A DNA stretch of 64,000 nucleotides, taken from NCBI GenBank assembly GCA_963815375.1, contig CAWFGX010000012.1, positions 1 through 64,000 on the forward strand, given 5' to 3'. This DNA is from JASHPR01 sp963815375 (GTDB lineage: Bacteria; Actinomycetota; Actinomycetes; Streptosporangiales; Streptosporangiaceae). Position 1 is the stretch's first letter; each line of letters starts with the position of its first letter. Under the pieces are notes generated by a model. It worked only from the letters and a program-made list of their open reading frames with translations. It was not told the DNA's origin and made no database searches. Below, piece after piece: positions 36,257-45,618 of this stretch. Made by a program: the position numbers and the translations under genes.

Positions 36257-36457
36257 TTACACCGTACGGACCGCCTCAGCCTGCGGTCCGCGGTCGCTCT
36301 GCGTGATCTCGAACTCGACCCGCTGGCCCTCTTCGAGGGTGCGGTAGCCATCCGACTGGATAGCCGAGAAGTGGACAAACACGTCCCTACCACCGTCGAC
36401 CGCGATGAAGCCGTAGCCCTTGTCCGCGTTGAACCACTTGACGGTGCCCTGAGCCAT
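36257..36457 (-). CDS. Cold-shock protein (CspA family)
   Basis: A 66-aa single-domain cold-shock protein, nearly all family consensus: MAQGTVKWFNADKGYGFI, RNP1 KGYGFIAV and RNP2 DVFVHFSAI, ending with GPQAEAVRTV. It acts as an RNA chaperone. The ATG at 36457 follows GGAGTTGTTGGGA. A leader of 200 bp or more separates it from the MoaD-like gene, in keeping with long 5' UTRs of csp genes. It lies upstream of groEL on the same strand. Confidence 0.95.
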   Translation of the reverse strand: MAQGTVKWFNADKGYGFIAVDGGRDVFVHFSAIQSDGYRTLEEGQRVEFEITQSDRGPQAEAVRTV

Positions 36458-36694
36458 TCCCAACAACTCCCTAACTATGCTCGGGCTTCGGGTTCCGCCC
36501 TTGCAACCGCGAAACCCGTCGATCGCGGCGCGGGCTGGACGTGCTGCACAAGCTTTGCTTGCCGTTCTCGCCGTACCGACAGCGACCGGACCTGACTTTA
36601 CCCCGTGCCGTCCGCCCTCGCGCCCAGTTGCTCCCCTAATCCGCTCGGGCCCGAAACGGGGCACAGCAGCAAGGAAGTCACGTACAGTCCCTGC

Positions 36695-36970
36695 TCAGCC
36701 GCCAGCCACCGCAGGGATCACCGATACCTTGATGCCAGGAGGAACCTGTGTATCGAGCCCCTGGGCCAGGCGCACGTCTTCCTCGCCGATATAGACGTTG
36801 ACAAAGCGCCGCAGCTTCCCGGCCTCGTCGAGAAGCCTGCCGCCGATGCCGGGATACGCGGCATCCAGCCCGGCGATGACATCGCGCAGAGTTCCTCCTT
36901 CGGCGGTGACCTCCGCTACACCGCCTGTATACGAGCGAAGGATGGTAGGAATTCGGACCGACACGCTCAT
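36695..36970 (-). CDS. MoaD/ThiS-family sulfur-carrier protein (CysO-like)
   Basis: A 91-aa beta-grasp protein (VSVRIPTILRSYTGGVAEVTAEGGTLRDVIAGLDAAYPGI; FVNVYIGEEDVRLAQGLDTQV) ending in Gly-Gly, the site of adenylation and thiocarboxylation. It lies 68 bp downstream of the threonine synthase gene. The CysO/CysM pair of mycobacteria uses such a carrier for cysteine synthesis; here the neighbour is ThrC, a related PLP enzyme, so the sulfur acceptor is unproven. ATG 36970 gives the compact domain. Confidence 0.9.
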   Translation of the reverse strand: MSVSVRIPTILRSYTGGVAEVTAEGGTLRDVIAGLDAAYPGIGGRLLDEAGKLRRFVNVYIGEEDVRLAQGLDTQVPPGIKVSVIPAVAGG

Positions 36971-37038
36971 GCGAGGACTGCCTTTCTGGGCTCGGGGGGA
37001 TTCTGGCTCTTTGGACTGCGGGGCGTGATGCTGAGCGG

Positions 37039-38388
37039 TCACCTGGCCGACGACTCCAGCTCAGCGAACGCCTCCAGCGTGGGACGGATCGGCCTGACTC
37101 CGGGTAGCGACCCGGCCACGGCATCGAGCGTCTTGAGCCCGTCGCCGGAGTTGATGATGACGGTCTCGGCATCGGGGTCGAGCTGACCGGATTCCAGCAG
37201 CCTGCGCGCTGTGGCCAGGGTCACCCCGACCGCTGTCTCGCCGAAGATGCCCTCGGTGGTGGCGAGCAGCCGGATCGCCTCCACGATCTCGTCATCGGGC
37301 ACGTCGCCGACGCTGCCGCCGGTACGCCGCACGGTGTCGAGCACGTAAGGGCCGTCAGCCGGGTTCCCTATCGCGAGTGACTTGGCGACCGTGTTGGGCC
37401 GGACCGGCTGCACCACGTCCTGGCCGGCCCGGAAAGCCATGGCGACCGGCGCACAGCCACTGGCCTGGGCACCGAACACCCGGTACGGCGTCTCCTCCAC
37501 GAGGCCGAGCGTGGCGAGCTCACGGAACGCCTTGTCGATCTTGACAAGCTGCGCTCCTGACGCCACAGGCACGACGACCTGCTGCGGCAGCCGCCACCCG
37601 AGCTGCTCTGCGATCTCGAAGCCGATGGTCTTAGAACCCTCGGCGTAGTACGGCCGCACGTTGACGTTGACGAACGCCCAGTCCTCGCGGTCGTCAGCCA
37701 GCTCGGACGCGAGCTTGTTCACGTCGTCGTAGCTGCCGTCGACCGCGACCAGGGTCCCGCCGAACACCGCGGTTCCGATGATCTTCTGCGGCTCGAGGTC
37801 GGCCGGGATCAGCACCACCGACTGGATTCCTGCCCGGGCCGCGGCCGCGGCCACGGCATTGGCCAGGTTCCCGGTGGACGGGCAGGCCAGAACCTTGAAG
37901 CCCATCTCCTGCGCGGCGGCGAGGGCAACGGCGACCACCCGGTCCTTGAACGAGTGCGTGGGGTTGCCCCGGTCGTCCTTGACCCAGACCGTGCGCATGC
38001 CCAGGACACTGGCCAGCCGGTCCGCGCGGATGAGCCGGGTGAAGCCAGGCTCGGTGTTCGGCCGGGTGGCGACGTCAGCTGGAACCGGCAGCAGGCTCGC
38101 GTACCGCCAGATGTTCGGTGGCCCTGCCTCTATCGACTCTCGGGTCAGCCGCGGGTAGTCATAGCCGACCTCGAGTGGGCCGAAGCACCAGGAGCAGGAG
38201 TACTGTGCGCCGAGCTCGGCGGTCTCCCCGCACTCGCGACAGGAAAGCCTGTTCGCGTAGCCGAACCGGCCGGGCAGGGCGGATGCGGCCGAGGTCCCAG
38301 AGGTGGCTGCCGGGACCGCGGATGCGGCAGCGGGTGAGGTGGCAGAGGTAGCGGGGGTGGGTTTCTGGGCGGATCCAGAAGTGCTCAC
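37039..38388 (-). CDS. thrC: Threonine synthase
   Basis: A 449-aa PLP enzyme making threonine from O-phosphohomoserine. An N-terminal Ala/Ser/Thr/Pro-rich stretch of about 30 residues is probably disordered. A zinc-ribbon-like CRECG...CSWC segment (about 42-62) follows, then the fold-type II core with the Schiff-base Lys in NPTHSFKDRVV (about residue 140) and the phosphate loop PSTGNLANAVAAAAAR (about 165). The GTG at 38388 follows GAGGAGAAAGG. The MoaD-like carrier is next in the same direction. Confidence 0.93.
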   Translation of the reverse strand: MSTSGSAQKPTPATSATSPAAASAVPAATSGTSAASALPGRFGYANRLSCRECGETAELGAQYSCSWCFGPLEVGYDYPRLTRESIEAGPPNIWRYASLLPVPADVATRPNTEPGFTRLIRADRLASVLGMRTVWVKDDRGNPTHSFKDRVVAVALAAAQEMGFKVLACPSTGNLANAVAAAAARAGIQSVVLIPADLEPQKIIGTAVFGGTLVAVDGSYDDVNKLASELADDREDWAFVNVNVRPYYAEGSKTIGFEIAEQLGWRLPQQVVVPVASGAQLVKIDKAFRELATLGLVEETPYRVFGAQASGCAPVAMAFRAGQDVVQPVRPNTVAKSLAIGNPADGPYVLDTVRRTGGSVGDVPDDEIVEAIRLLATTEGIFGETAVGVTLATARRLLESGQLDPDAETVIINSGDGLKTLDAVAGSLPGVRPIRPTLEAFAELESSAR

Positions 38389-38697
38389 TATGGCGAGGCC
38401 TTTCTCCTCATCTTTCCCGGCGGTCGACTGACCGCGGGCCGGAGTTGGCACCTGTCCCGGTATGGCCTCGCCGTGAAGACCGCTCAGCTATCCCGCGGCG
38501 TCGGTATCCGGCCGACGGGAGCCTCGCGTTCCTGGCGCAGACGTGTCACCGTGATGGTTGCCGGGGCTTCGACGGGCCGGTCCCTCCACCCCTCTTGATG
38601 AGCGCGTTGGAATGCGCGTTATGCAGTTGTACCCGCACTGTAACCCGGCCAGGCCGGTGCAGGCCAGCCGGGACCCAGCCCGATAGCGTGGGCAGAC
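38389..38697. other. Divergent promoter region of thrC and otsA
   Basis: About 309 bp between two divergent genes without a credible ORF. AT-rich segments near 38596-38640 (TTGATGAGCGCGTTGGAATGCGC, TTATGCAG) are the likeliest promoter area for otsA. No palindrome stood out. Confidence 0.5.
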
Positions 38698-40227
38698 ATG
38701 GGCCAGCGATCGGCCGGCGAGCCAGTACTCATCGCATCCAACCGCGGGCCAGTGTCGTTCAGCCTGGACAACGACGGGCGGCTGTCGACCCGGCGGGGTG
38801 GCGGCGGCCTGGTGTCCGGTCTGTCGTCAGTGGCCGACCACCGGAAGTCCCTGTGGGTCTGTGCCGCGCTCAGCGACGCCGACCGGGCTGCGGCGCGCGC
38901 CGCGCCGAACGGTCACTTCAGCCTGGACGGGGAGCCGGGCGGCTCGGCGGTGCGGCTGCTCGACATCCCCCCTGCAACCTTCCAGCGCGCCTACAACGCA
39001 GTGGCGAACTCCACCCTGTGGTTCGTGCACCACATGCTCTACGACAGGCCCAACCAGCCGATCTTCGGGATGGCCTTCCGGCGGGAGTGGGAGTCTTTCC
39101 GCGCCTACAACCGGGCGTTCGCCGAAGCCCTGGCGGAGGAGGCGGCGGCACTCGCCGAAAACGGCACCGGCACCACGGGCGGACAGGAGGGGCCGTCCCC
39201 CCGGACAAGCACAGTCAAGGCCATGGTGCAGGACTACCACCTGGCCCTGGTCCCACGGATGCTCGCCGACTTGCGCCCGGCCACCAGGATTGCCCACTTC
39301 TCGCATACACCGTGGGCACCTCCGGAGTATTTCCGGATGCTGCCCGACGACGTGGGCGGGCAGGTTCTGGAGGGGATTCTCGGCGCCGACCACGCAGGTT
39401 TCCTGTCCGAGCGATGGGCTGACGCGTTCTGTGACTGCTGTGAGGCATTCCTCGGCGCCGAGGTGGACCGGTCACGGCGGCGGGTGACCTACCGGGGCCA
39501 CGTCACAGGGATAGGCGTGCACGCGCTTGGCGTCGACGCAGAGGCGCTGACCAGCCGTGCGTCCCAGCCGGACGTACTCGCCAGGATCGCGGCCCTGTCC
39601 GAGACCGCCCAGGGCCGGAAGCTGATCGTCCGGATCGACCGCACCGAATTGTCGAAGAACATCGTCCGCGGCCTCGCCGCGTACCGAGAGCTGCTCCTGG
39701 CGCACCCCGAGTGGCGCGGGTCAGTGATCCACGTGGCCTCTGCCTACCCGTCACGGCACGACCTGCCCGAGTACCGCGAGTACACCGCCAGAGTGCAGCG
39801 GATGGCCAAGGAGATCTCTGAGGAGTTCGGCACCGAGGACTGGGATCCCCTGATCCTCCAGGTCGACGACGACTACGCGCGCTCGCTCGCCGCCTACCGG
39901 CTGGCCGATGTGCTGCTGGTGAACCCGATCCGGGACGGCATGAACCTGGTCGCCAAGGAGGGGCCGATCCTGTCCGACGCAGGCTGCGCGCTGGTGCTCT
40001 CCTGGGAGACCGGCGCCGCGGCCGAGCTCGCCCCGGACGCGCTCATGATCAACCCCTTCGACGTCTCCGCTACGGCTGATGCCCTGCATAAGGCCCTTGA
40101 AATGCCGGATTCAGAACGTAAGCGACGCGCCTCATCGCTCGCCAAAGCCTCATCGGCCTTGCCGCCGACACAGTGGTTCGCCGACCAGCTCGCCGCCCTG
40201 GACCAGCCTGCCAGCACCGGCCCGTAA
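38698..40227 (+). CDS. otsA: Trehalose-6-phosphate synthase (GT20)
   Basis: A 509-aa glycosyltransferase that joins UDP-glucose (or GDP-glucose) with glucose-6-phosphate. Seen: IASNRGPVSF, GGGGLVSGLSSV (glycine loop), VQDYHLALVP, IAHFSHTPWAPPEYFRMLP, IVRIDRTELSKNIVRGLAAYRELL, and the nucleotide-sugar segment VNPIRDGMNLVAKEGP. It is longer by about 40 residues than E. coli OtsA; the spacer AENGTGTTGGQEGPSPRTST (about 155-178) is an insert. It is convergent with the phosphatase gene, and their ends overlap by more than 150 bp. Confidence 0.95.
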   Translation: MGQRSAGEPVLIASNRGPVSFSLDNDGRLSTRRGGGGLVSGLSSVADHRKSLWVCAALSDADRAAARAAPNGHFSLDGEPGGSAVRLLDIPPATFQRAYNAVANSTLWFVHHMLYDRPNQPIFGMAFRREWESFRAYNRAFAEALAEEAAALAENGTGTTGGQEGPSPRTSTVKAMVQDYHLALVPRMLADLRPATRIAHFSHTPWAPPEYFRMLPDDVGGQVLEGILGADHAGFLSERWADAFCDCCEAFLGAEVDRSRRRVTYRGHVTGIGVHALGVDAEALTSRASQPDVLARIAALSETAQGRKLIVRIDRTELSKNIVRGLAAYRELLLAHPEWRGSVIHVASAYPSRHDLPEYREYTARVQRMAKEISEEFGTEDWDPLILQVDDDYARSLAAYRLADVLLVNPIRDGMNLVAKEGPILSDAGCALVLSWETGAAAELAPDALMINPFDVSATADALHKALEMPDSERKRRASSLAKASSALPPTQWFADQLAALDQPASTGP

Positions 40228-41100
40228 CGTCCGGCCCAGGCCGGCTGCAGGCGGAGGCTGTTATCGCGGCGGCCAGGGAGTCGAGCAGCGCGACCAGGCC
40301 AGCGGGACCGTCCACCATCAGGTCGGCCATCTCGGTGAGCGCGGTCACCTCGGTGCTGCCGCTGCAGACCGTCAGGCCCGGCGTGCCGGCGTCGCGCAGC
40401 TCGGCAACGGCCAGGAACGCTGGCCGGTCCCCGAGGTCGTCTCCGGTGTACAGGACGGCGCTCGGGTTTCGTTCTGTAACCAAATTCTTGAGGGCCTGTC
40501 CCTTGTCCGAGCCGGCCGGGCGCAGCTCGATCACCATCCGGCCCGGTTCTGTGACCAGACCGGTCCGCTTGGCCAGTTCGGCCAGGGGGCCGCGGAGCCG
40601 GTCAAGTGCGGGCCCGGGTTCAGCAGTGCGGCGGGTGTGCACGGCCACTGCGTCGCCTTTGTCCTCGAGGAACGTGCCGTCGGGCGCCCCGGCGGCGACG
40701 AGCACCGCTGGCAGCTCCGCCCAGGCCTCCCGGACGCCCGGCGGGGCCGGGGGCGACGTGAGCGTGCCCGATTCCCAGCGCTGTCTGCCGTATTGCCCCA
40801 GAACGATCACTTCGGGCACCACGCCGAGGCCGCCGAGCTCAACGGCCAGGGGAGCCGCCGGCCAGTGATCACCGCCAGGGTCCCGACGAGCGGCGCGAGG
40901 CGGCTGAGGGCCGCTGCCGCACCGGGATGCGCGCGGGCGGCGGCCGGGTCGGCCACGATCGGGGCCAGCGTGCCGTCGTAGTCGAGAGCGATCAGCGCGC
41001 GCCGCGGTGCCTGCAACAGGGCGGCGAGGCCGGCCCGGCCCGCCTCGGTCCGGGGAGCTGGCAGGCTCTCTGCAGGGCCCTCGGTACCCGCTGCCGACAT
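40070..41100 (-). pseudogene. otsB: Trehalose-6-phosphate phosphatase, split by a frameshift
   Basis: The HAD-family phosphatase is in two frames. The N-terminal part (from 41100) has the nucleophile motif LIALDYDGTLAPIV and LAVITGR, then runs out of frame to a stop near 40807. The C-terminal part (from 40822) continues VVPEVIVLGQYGRQRWESG and has SDKGQALKNLV and VLYTGDDLGDRPAF, the HAD metal-binding block. One missing C near 40855 restores a single frame. The natural end seems to be ...LLDSLAAAI; the remaining 57 codons run antisense into otsA. If the indel is a sequence error, the enzyme is intact and completes the OtsA-OtsB trehalose pathway. Confidence 0.85.
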
Positions 41101-41102
41101 CG

Positions 41103-41351
41103 TCAGGCCGAGTCCTGGCGAGCTGCGCGGATCCCGCCCCTCCGGCTGCGCTGCCGGCGCAGCCGGGCGACCAGCACCGGGTCGTACTGCGTTGCCTCCG
41201 GCCGGTCGATCAGCGCGTTCAGCAGCTGGTAGTAGCGGGTCACCGGGACGCCGAAGGTATCGATGATCTCTCGCTCCTTAGCACCCGGGTAGCGCCACCA
41301 GCTCTGCTCAAAGGCCAGAATCCGCTTGTCCAGCTCAGAGAGCTCTGCCAT
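41103..41351 (-). CDS. DUF3263 family small protein
   Basis: An 82-aa protein: LSELDKRILAFEQSWWRYPGAKEREIIDTFGVPVTRYYQLLNALIDRPEAT is the DUF3263 core, which looks like a small helix-turn-helix (FGVPVTRYYQLLNAL). It is probably a DNA-binding regulator of unknown target. ATG 41351 follows GGAGG by 5 nt; ATG 41363 is an alternative. It directly precedes otsB on the same strand with 2 bp between, so both are likely one transcript. Confidence 0.88.
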   Translation of the reverse strand: MAELSELDKRILAFEQSWWRYPGAKEREIIDTFGVPVTRYYQLLNALIDRPEATQYDPVLVARLRRQRSRRGGIRAARQDSA

Positions 41352-41431
41352 CCCGGCCTCCATGACGCGTCCGTAGCCATCGATCGTAGGCCCCTATGCG
41401 GCAGCGCCCAAGAGACGTACGCTCACCGTTC

Positions 41432-42249
41432 GTGGCTTCCTTCGACTCCATAACGTTCATGACGGATTACGGACTGGAAGACGGCTTCGTCGCCGCATGT
41501 CACGGCGTCGCGGCCAGGATCGCACCCGCCGTCCGCGTCATTGACATCACGCACCTGGTCCAGCCGGGAGACATGCGGCGGGGAGCCGCAGTACTCGCAC
41601 AGACAGTCCCTTACCTCCCGCCCTCCGTACACGTCGCCGTCGTGGACCCCGGCGTTGGTACCGCCCGCCGGGGGATCGCTGTCCAGGCGGGCGACTGCAT
41701 CCTGGTCGGGCCCGACAACGGGCTGCTGTCCTGGACGATCGCCGCGCTTGGCGGCGCCACCGGTGCGGTTCAGCTCACCAACGGCGACCTGTGGCTGCAC
41801 CCGGTGTCGCCAACGTTTCACGGCCGGGACATCTTCATGCCCGTGGCCGCGCACCTGGCCACAGGGCGAGACCTGGCCGATGCCGGGGAGCAGATCGACC
41901 TGGCCGACCTTGTGACGCTGCCCGCGCCGACCAGCCGGGTACGCGACGGCGAGGCCGAGGGCGAGGTCATGTCTGTCGACAGGTTCGGCAACGTGCAGCT
42001 GTCCATCGAGGCCTCGGATGTGGGGCAGCTCGGCGTCGGCTACGGCTCGCCGCTGGTGGTCCGGGCCGCCTGCGCCAGCTCACGGTCCCGTTCCTGGAGA
42101 CGTTCGCGTCGGTGGCGCCAGGCGAGATCGTCGCGTTCGCCGACAGCGCTGGGCTGATCTCCCTGGCGGTCAACGCCGGCGATGCGGCCCAGCAGCTTGG
42201 CCTGCCGCCTGGGGCGCACGTCCGGCTGTCGGTAGCCCGCCCTTCCTGA
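41432..42249 (+). pseudogene. S-adenosyl-L-methionine hydrolase (DUF62/SAM_adeno_trans), frameshifted
   Basis: The N-terminal part matches the SAM hydrolase (adenosine-forming)/chlorinase fold: ITFMTDYGLEDGFVAACHGVAARIAP, VVDPGVGTARRGIAV, LVGPDNGLLSWTIAAL. The frame fails near 42062. The C-terminal part (QLTVPFLETFASVAPGEIVAFADSAGLISLAVNAGDAAQQLGL) is in another frame to 42249, the usual beta-barrel domain. One base is missing. Without that part the first frame ends in an Arg/Ser-rich tail at 42157. Members hydrolyse SAM to adenosine and methionine. A 21-bp tandem repeat begins right at the second stop. Confidence 0.8.
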
Positions 42250-42288
42250 GTCTGAGCCCGCCCGTCGTGAGTCTGAGCCCGCCCGTCG
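42247..42288. repeat. 21-bp tandem repeat after the SAM-hydrolase stop
   Basis: Two identical copies of TGAGTCTGAGCCCGCCCGTCG (42247-42267, 42268-42288) and a partial third copy (TGAGCCTGG). The first TGA is the stop codon. It is a recent slippage product and could serve as a strain marker. Confidence 0.8.
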
Positions 42289-42385
42289 TGAGCCTGGCCA
42301 GGCATTCCCGGCCAGGTTTAGGTCATCCGGAATTTGCGCACACGGTACCTAACCAGGGTCTACATGGCAGAATGCCGGTACCCGC

Positions 42386-44869
42386 ATGGAAGGCGTGCCG
42401 TTGAGGTTCCCCCGGCCGATAATGAGCGGCGTAGCGATCGGCCTGGCCGTCGTCTGGGCCGCGGTCGGCAGCGTTCCGGCCCTGGCTGGCACCGCGCGTC
42501 CAGCCAGGACTGCCGATCAGGTGCGTCAGCAGGAGTGGTGGCTCAACGCGCTGCACGTCACGCAGGCGTGGCAGACCACCAAGGGCGCGGGCGTGACGAT
42601 CGCGCTGCTCGACACCGGAGTGGACCCGGCCCAGCCCGACCTCGCCGGGTCGGTGATCACCGGGACTGACTTCACGAACTCCGATGAGAAGCTCGGCGGC
42701 CAGTTCTTCGGTATCCACGGCACCGCGATGGCGAGCCTCATCGTCGGCCACGGACACGGCAACGGCGACCTTGACGGGGTGGCCGGCGTGGCGCCCGACG
42801 CCAAGCTGCTGTCGGTCAGGGTGGTCCTTGACGCCGGCGACCCGCTGCTGTCGGAGTCGTCCGCCACCTCCGCGCTTCCGGCCGCGATCGCGGCCGGAAT
42901 CAGGTACGCGGTCAACAACGGCGCTCAGGTGATCGATCTCCCGCTGGACCCAGGGCAGAACCTCTCGGCCCTTACGGCTACTCCAGCCCCCATGGCGCCC
43001 GCGCTGGGCACGCCGACCCCAGCGGAAACGGCTGCTGCCGCCGCTGCGGGCGGCAGCTCCGCCGAGCAGTCGGCTGTGCAGTACGCGCTCAGCAAGGGCG
43101 TGATCCTGGTCGCGCCCGGCGGCGATAACAACACGACGACCGATGCCGCGAACTTCCCTGCGTCCTACCCGGGCGTGATCTCGGTGGGCGCGTTCAACAG
43201 CAACTTCTTCAAGGCACCGTTCTCCAGCCACCAGCACTATGTGACGCTGACAGCCGCAGGCAACGGCGTGATCGCCGCCGTCCCGTCGGGTGGCTACACC
43301 ACGGTCAGCAGCACCAGCGCGGCGAGCGCGATCGTCACCGGCATCGCGGCGCTGATCAAGTCGCAGTACCCGGAACTGGCTCCGGCCCAGGTCAGCCAGG
43401 CCCTGACGAAAAGCACCGTGATCCGTCCGGCAAACGGCACCGAGGACGGTTCGGGATTCGGGACCGCGGACGCCGCCCGGGCGCTCGCGGAAGCTGGCAC
43501 CATAGCCACGCCCGGCCCGCCGCGGGCTGGCGCCGGAGCCGTTTCCAACCCGATGCCCGCCGCCCCAGCGCCGCCAGTGATCTCCGACGCAACGACGGCG
43601 AAGCTCCGCCGCGACGGCATCATCAGCCTGATCATCCTGGCCGTACTTCTGCTGCCCACCCTGGCCTACGGGGTGATGGTACGCCGGCGCGTACGGGCCA
43701 TCGCCCAGGCACGCGCTGAGCTTGGCGCGGCATCGCGGGTGCCGTACGCGCACAACGCGGCGGCTGATGTCGACCTGATGAGTGAGTACTTCTCCCCGAT
43801 CGTGGGTGATTCTGAGGCTCCCGGCTATGTGCGCAGCGGCGGCGGCGCGGCCGTGGGCACCGCGCCCAGCGGGCTGCTGGCCCGGTCAGTGATTGCAGCG
43901 AACCGGCTGACCGTCGCCCGCCCACCTGAGGTGGCCGGTGCGCCGCCGTGGGGCCCGGCGCCCAAGCCGGACGGGGAACTGCCATGGATGGGCAGGTCAC
44001 GGCCGTCCCGACCCAGGAGGAACGTGCCTGCCCACCTCATCCCCGCGCCCACCGCAGGCAAGCGGAGGGCGGAGTCGGCGGACAGTGCGCTGGAGGAGGA
44101 GCAGGCTGCGGACTCCGGCGCCGCCAGTGCAGAGATCGGCGCAAGGCTCTACGTCTGGAACCCCGATTCGGCGGCGGAGGGCTTGCCGGGTCGCGGTGCC
44201 GAGGATGCCGCCACGAACGGCAACGAGGAATCATCTGCTGGCCTGGGCGAAAGCGGTGCCCACTACCGCAACGACCCGGCCGAAGACCGTGACGCTACCG
44301 CCTACCACTACGACGACCCGCCCGCCTTCGGCGACGATCCCGCTCACGGCGAGACGGAGCCAGCTGGGTACAGCGACCCCGACGATCTGACCGCCTACCG
44401 CAACGCTGGCCCGCCCGCTTACCGCGACGAGGACAGCGCCGCCTACCCCGACCAGGACCTCGCCGGGTACAGCTACTCCGGGCCGCCCGCCTCACCTGAC
44501 CAGGACCTCGCCGGGTACAGCAACTCTGGCCCGCCCGCCTCACCTGACCAGGACCTCGCCGGGTACAGCAACCCCGTGCCGCCCGCCTACGGCGACGAGA
44601 ACGCCGCCGCATACATCGACCGGGACGGGCCCGACTACAGCGACGGCGATCTGCCGGCTTACCAGGAGAGCGAACCGCCTGCCTACGGCGGCCAGGACAC
44701 AGGCACCTACGCCGACCGGGACCTGGCTGCGTACGGGGATGATGACGGCGTGCCGACCTACAGCAACGGCCCGTCTGACTCCGGTGTATATCCCGAGGAT
44801 TCTGGCTACCGCGACTCCGCAATCACGCCCGGCGACGAAGACCTCCACGCCCCCGACGGGCGGTTCTAG
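42386..44869 (+). CDS. Membrane-anchored S8 subtilase with a repeat tail
   Basis: An 827-aa protein: signal sequence (about 12-35; IMSGVAIGLAVVWAAVGSVPALA), a subtilisin-like domain (about 45-375) with Asp in ALLDTGVDPAQPDL, His in GIHGTAMASLIVGHG and Ser in SSTSAASAIVTG, then one membrane helix (IISLIILAVLLLPTLAYGVMV, about 413-433). The cytoplasmic C-terminal 390 residues are Asp/Tyr/Pro-rich with tandem repeats. At the oxyanion position the usual AAGN is replaced by APGGDNN. This resembles mycosin-type architecture, but no ESX genes are nearby. Substrate unknown. Confidence 0.88.
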   Translation: MEGVPLRFPRPIMSGVAIGLAVVWAAVGSVPALAGTARPARTADQVRQQEWWLNALHVTQAWQTTKGAGVTIALLDTGVDPAQPDLAGSVITGTDFTNSDEKLGGQFFGIHGTAMASLIVGHGHGNGDLDGVAGVAPDAKLLSVRVVLDAGDPLLSESSATSALPAAIAAGIRYAVNNGAQVIDLPLDPGQNLSALTATPAPMAPALGTPTPAETAAAAAAGGSSAEQSAVQYALSKGVILVAPGGDNNTTTDAANFPASYPGVISVGAFNSNFFKAPFSSHQHYVTLTAAGNGVIAAVPSGGYTTVSSTSAASAIVTGIAALIKSQYPELAPAQVSQALTKSTVIRPANGTEDGSGFGTADAARALAEAGTIATPGPPRAGAGAVSNPMPAAPAPPVISDATTAKLRRDGIISLIILAVLLLPTLAYGVMVRRRVRAIAQARAELGAASRVPYAHNAAADVDLMSEYFSPIVGDSEAPGYVRSGGGAAVGTAPSGLLARSVIAANRLTVARPPEVAGAPPWGPAPKPDGELPWMGRSRPSRPRRNVPAHLIPAPTAGKRRAESADSALEEEQAADSGAASAEIGARLYVWNPDSAAEGLPGRGAEDAATNGNEESSAGLGESGAHYRNDPAEDRDATAYHYDDPPAFGDDPAHGETEPAGYSDPDDLTAYRNAGPPAYRDEDSAAYPDQDLAGYSYSGPPASPDQDLAGYSNSGPPASPDQDLAGYSNPVPPAYGDENAAAYIDRDGPDYSDGDLPAYQESEPPAYGGQDTGTYADRDLAAYGDDDGVPTYSNGPSDSGVYPEDSGYRDSAITPGDEDLHAPDGRF
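44450..44593 (+). repeat. 48-bp tandem repeat in the subtilase tail
   Basis: Three copies with exact 48-bp period begin at 44450, 44498 and 44546 and encode DQDLAGYS-x-x-GPPASP (16 residues). Copies differ at only a few bases. More degenerate copies (DxDLxAYxxxxPPAY) extend on both sides from about 44260 to 44760. Confidence 0.85.
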
Positions 44870-45618
44870 CTCGCCGTCGGCTTGGCTGCCCCGTTGCTCG
44901 CAGCCAGCTCGCGCTTGCGGTCCGACGCATACATCGGCACGTACTCCTGGCCAGACAGGGCCTGAATGGACCGCATCACCTGATCGGTGACCTCGCGCCG
45001 CTGCTTGGCGCCCACGGGCTGGTCCTTGTAGGCCTCGAACGTGATCGGCTCGCCGACAGCGATCCTGATCTTGGCGAAGCTGGGAACCACGTGCCCTGGG
45101 GCGAGCACGCGGTCGGTCCCCGACATCGCGACCGGTATCACGGGCAGCCCGGAGTTCAGCGCCAGCCAGCCGATGCCCGACCGGCCCCGGTACAGGCGCC
45201 CGTCCGGTGATCGCGTCCCCTCGGGATAGATGCCGAACAGCTTGCCGTCGCGCAGCAGGCGCAGCGCCGCCTCCAGCATCGCCATCGCGGAACCGGCTGT
45301 CTCCCGGTCAACCGACAGCTGCTTGGTGGCGCGCAAGTACGCCGCGGCAACCCGCTGCATGGGCCTGGTGCCGGTGAAGTAGTCGGACTTGGCGACGAAC
45401 GTCACCCCGCGCGGCACCATCAGCGGCAGGAAGATCGAGTCAACGAACGACAGATGGTTCGAGGCCAGGATCGCGCCGCCGGACGCAGGGATGTTTTTGG
45501 CGCCGGTGATCTCCGGGCGCCACAGCAGGTGCAGGAAGGGACCGGCGACGACCCGCGACACACCGTATTGCACTGCGATCCTCCTGATGATCACGCTCGC
45601 CGACGGCTCGACACACAT
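44866..45618 (-). CDS. 1-acyl-sn-glycerol-3-phosphate acyltransferase (PlsC type)
   Basis: A 250-aa acyltransferase with the catalytic HX4D motif in SNHLSFVDS (about residue 55), FVAKSDYF, and the lysophosphatidate-binding block FGIYPEGTRSPDGRL; PVIPVAMSGTD closes the domain. It acylates lysophosphatidate to phosphatidate, on the membrane's cytoplasmic face. ATG 45618 follows AGAGGCGG; the frame continues to 45657. Its stop overlaps the convergent subtilase stop by 4 bp. Confidence 0.93.
   Translation of the reverse strand: MCVEPSASVIIRRIAVQYGVSRVVAGPFLHLLWRPEITGAKNIPASGGAILASNHLSFVDSIFLPLMVPRGVTFVAKSDYFTGTRPMQRVAAAYLRATKQLSVDRETAGSAMAMLEAALRLLRDGKLFGIYPEGTRSPDGRLYRGRSGIGWLALNSGLPVIPVAMSGTDRVLAPGHVVPSFAKIRIAVGEPITFEAYKDQPVGAKQRREVTDQVMRSIQALSGQEYVPMYASDRKRELAASNGAAKPTAS

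Noticed and set aside
42323..43753. 476-aa minus frame over the subtilase
   Set aside because: Antisense to a gene with a clear Asp/His/Ser catalytic set; composition is shadow-like.
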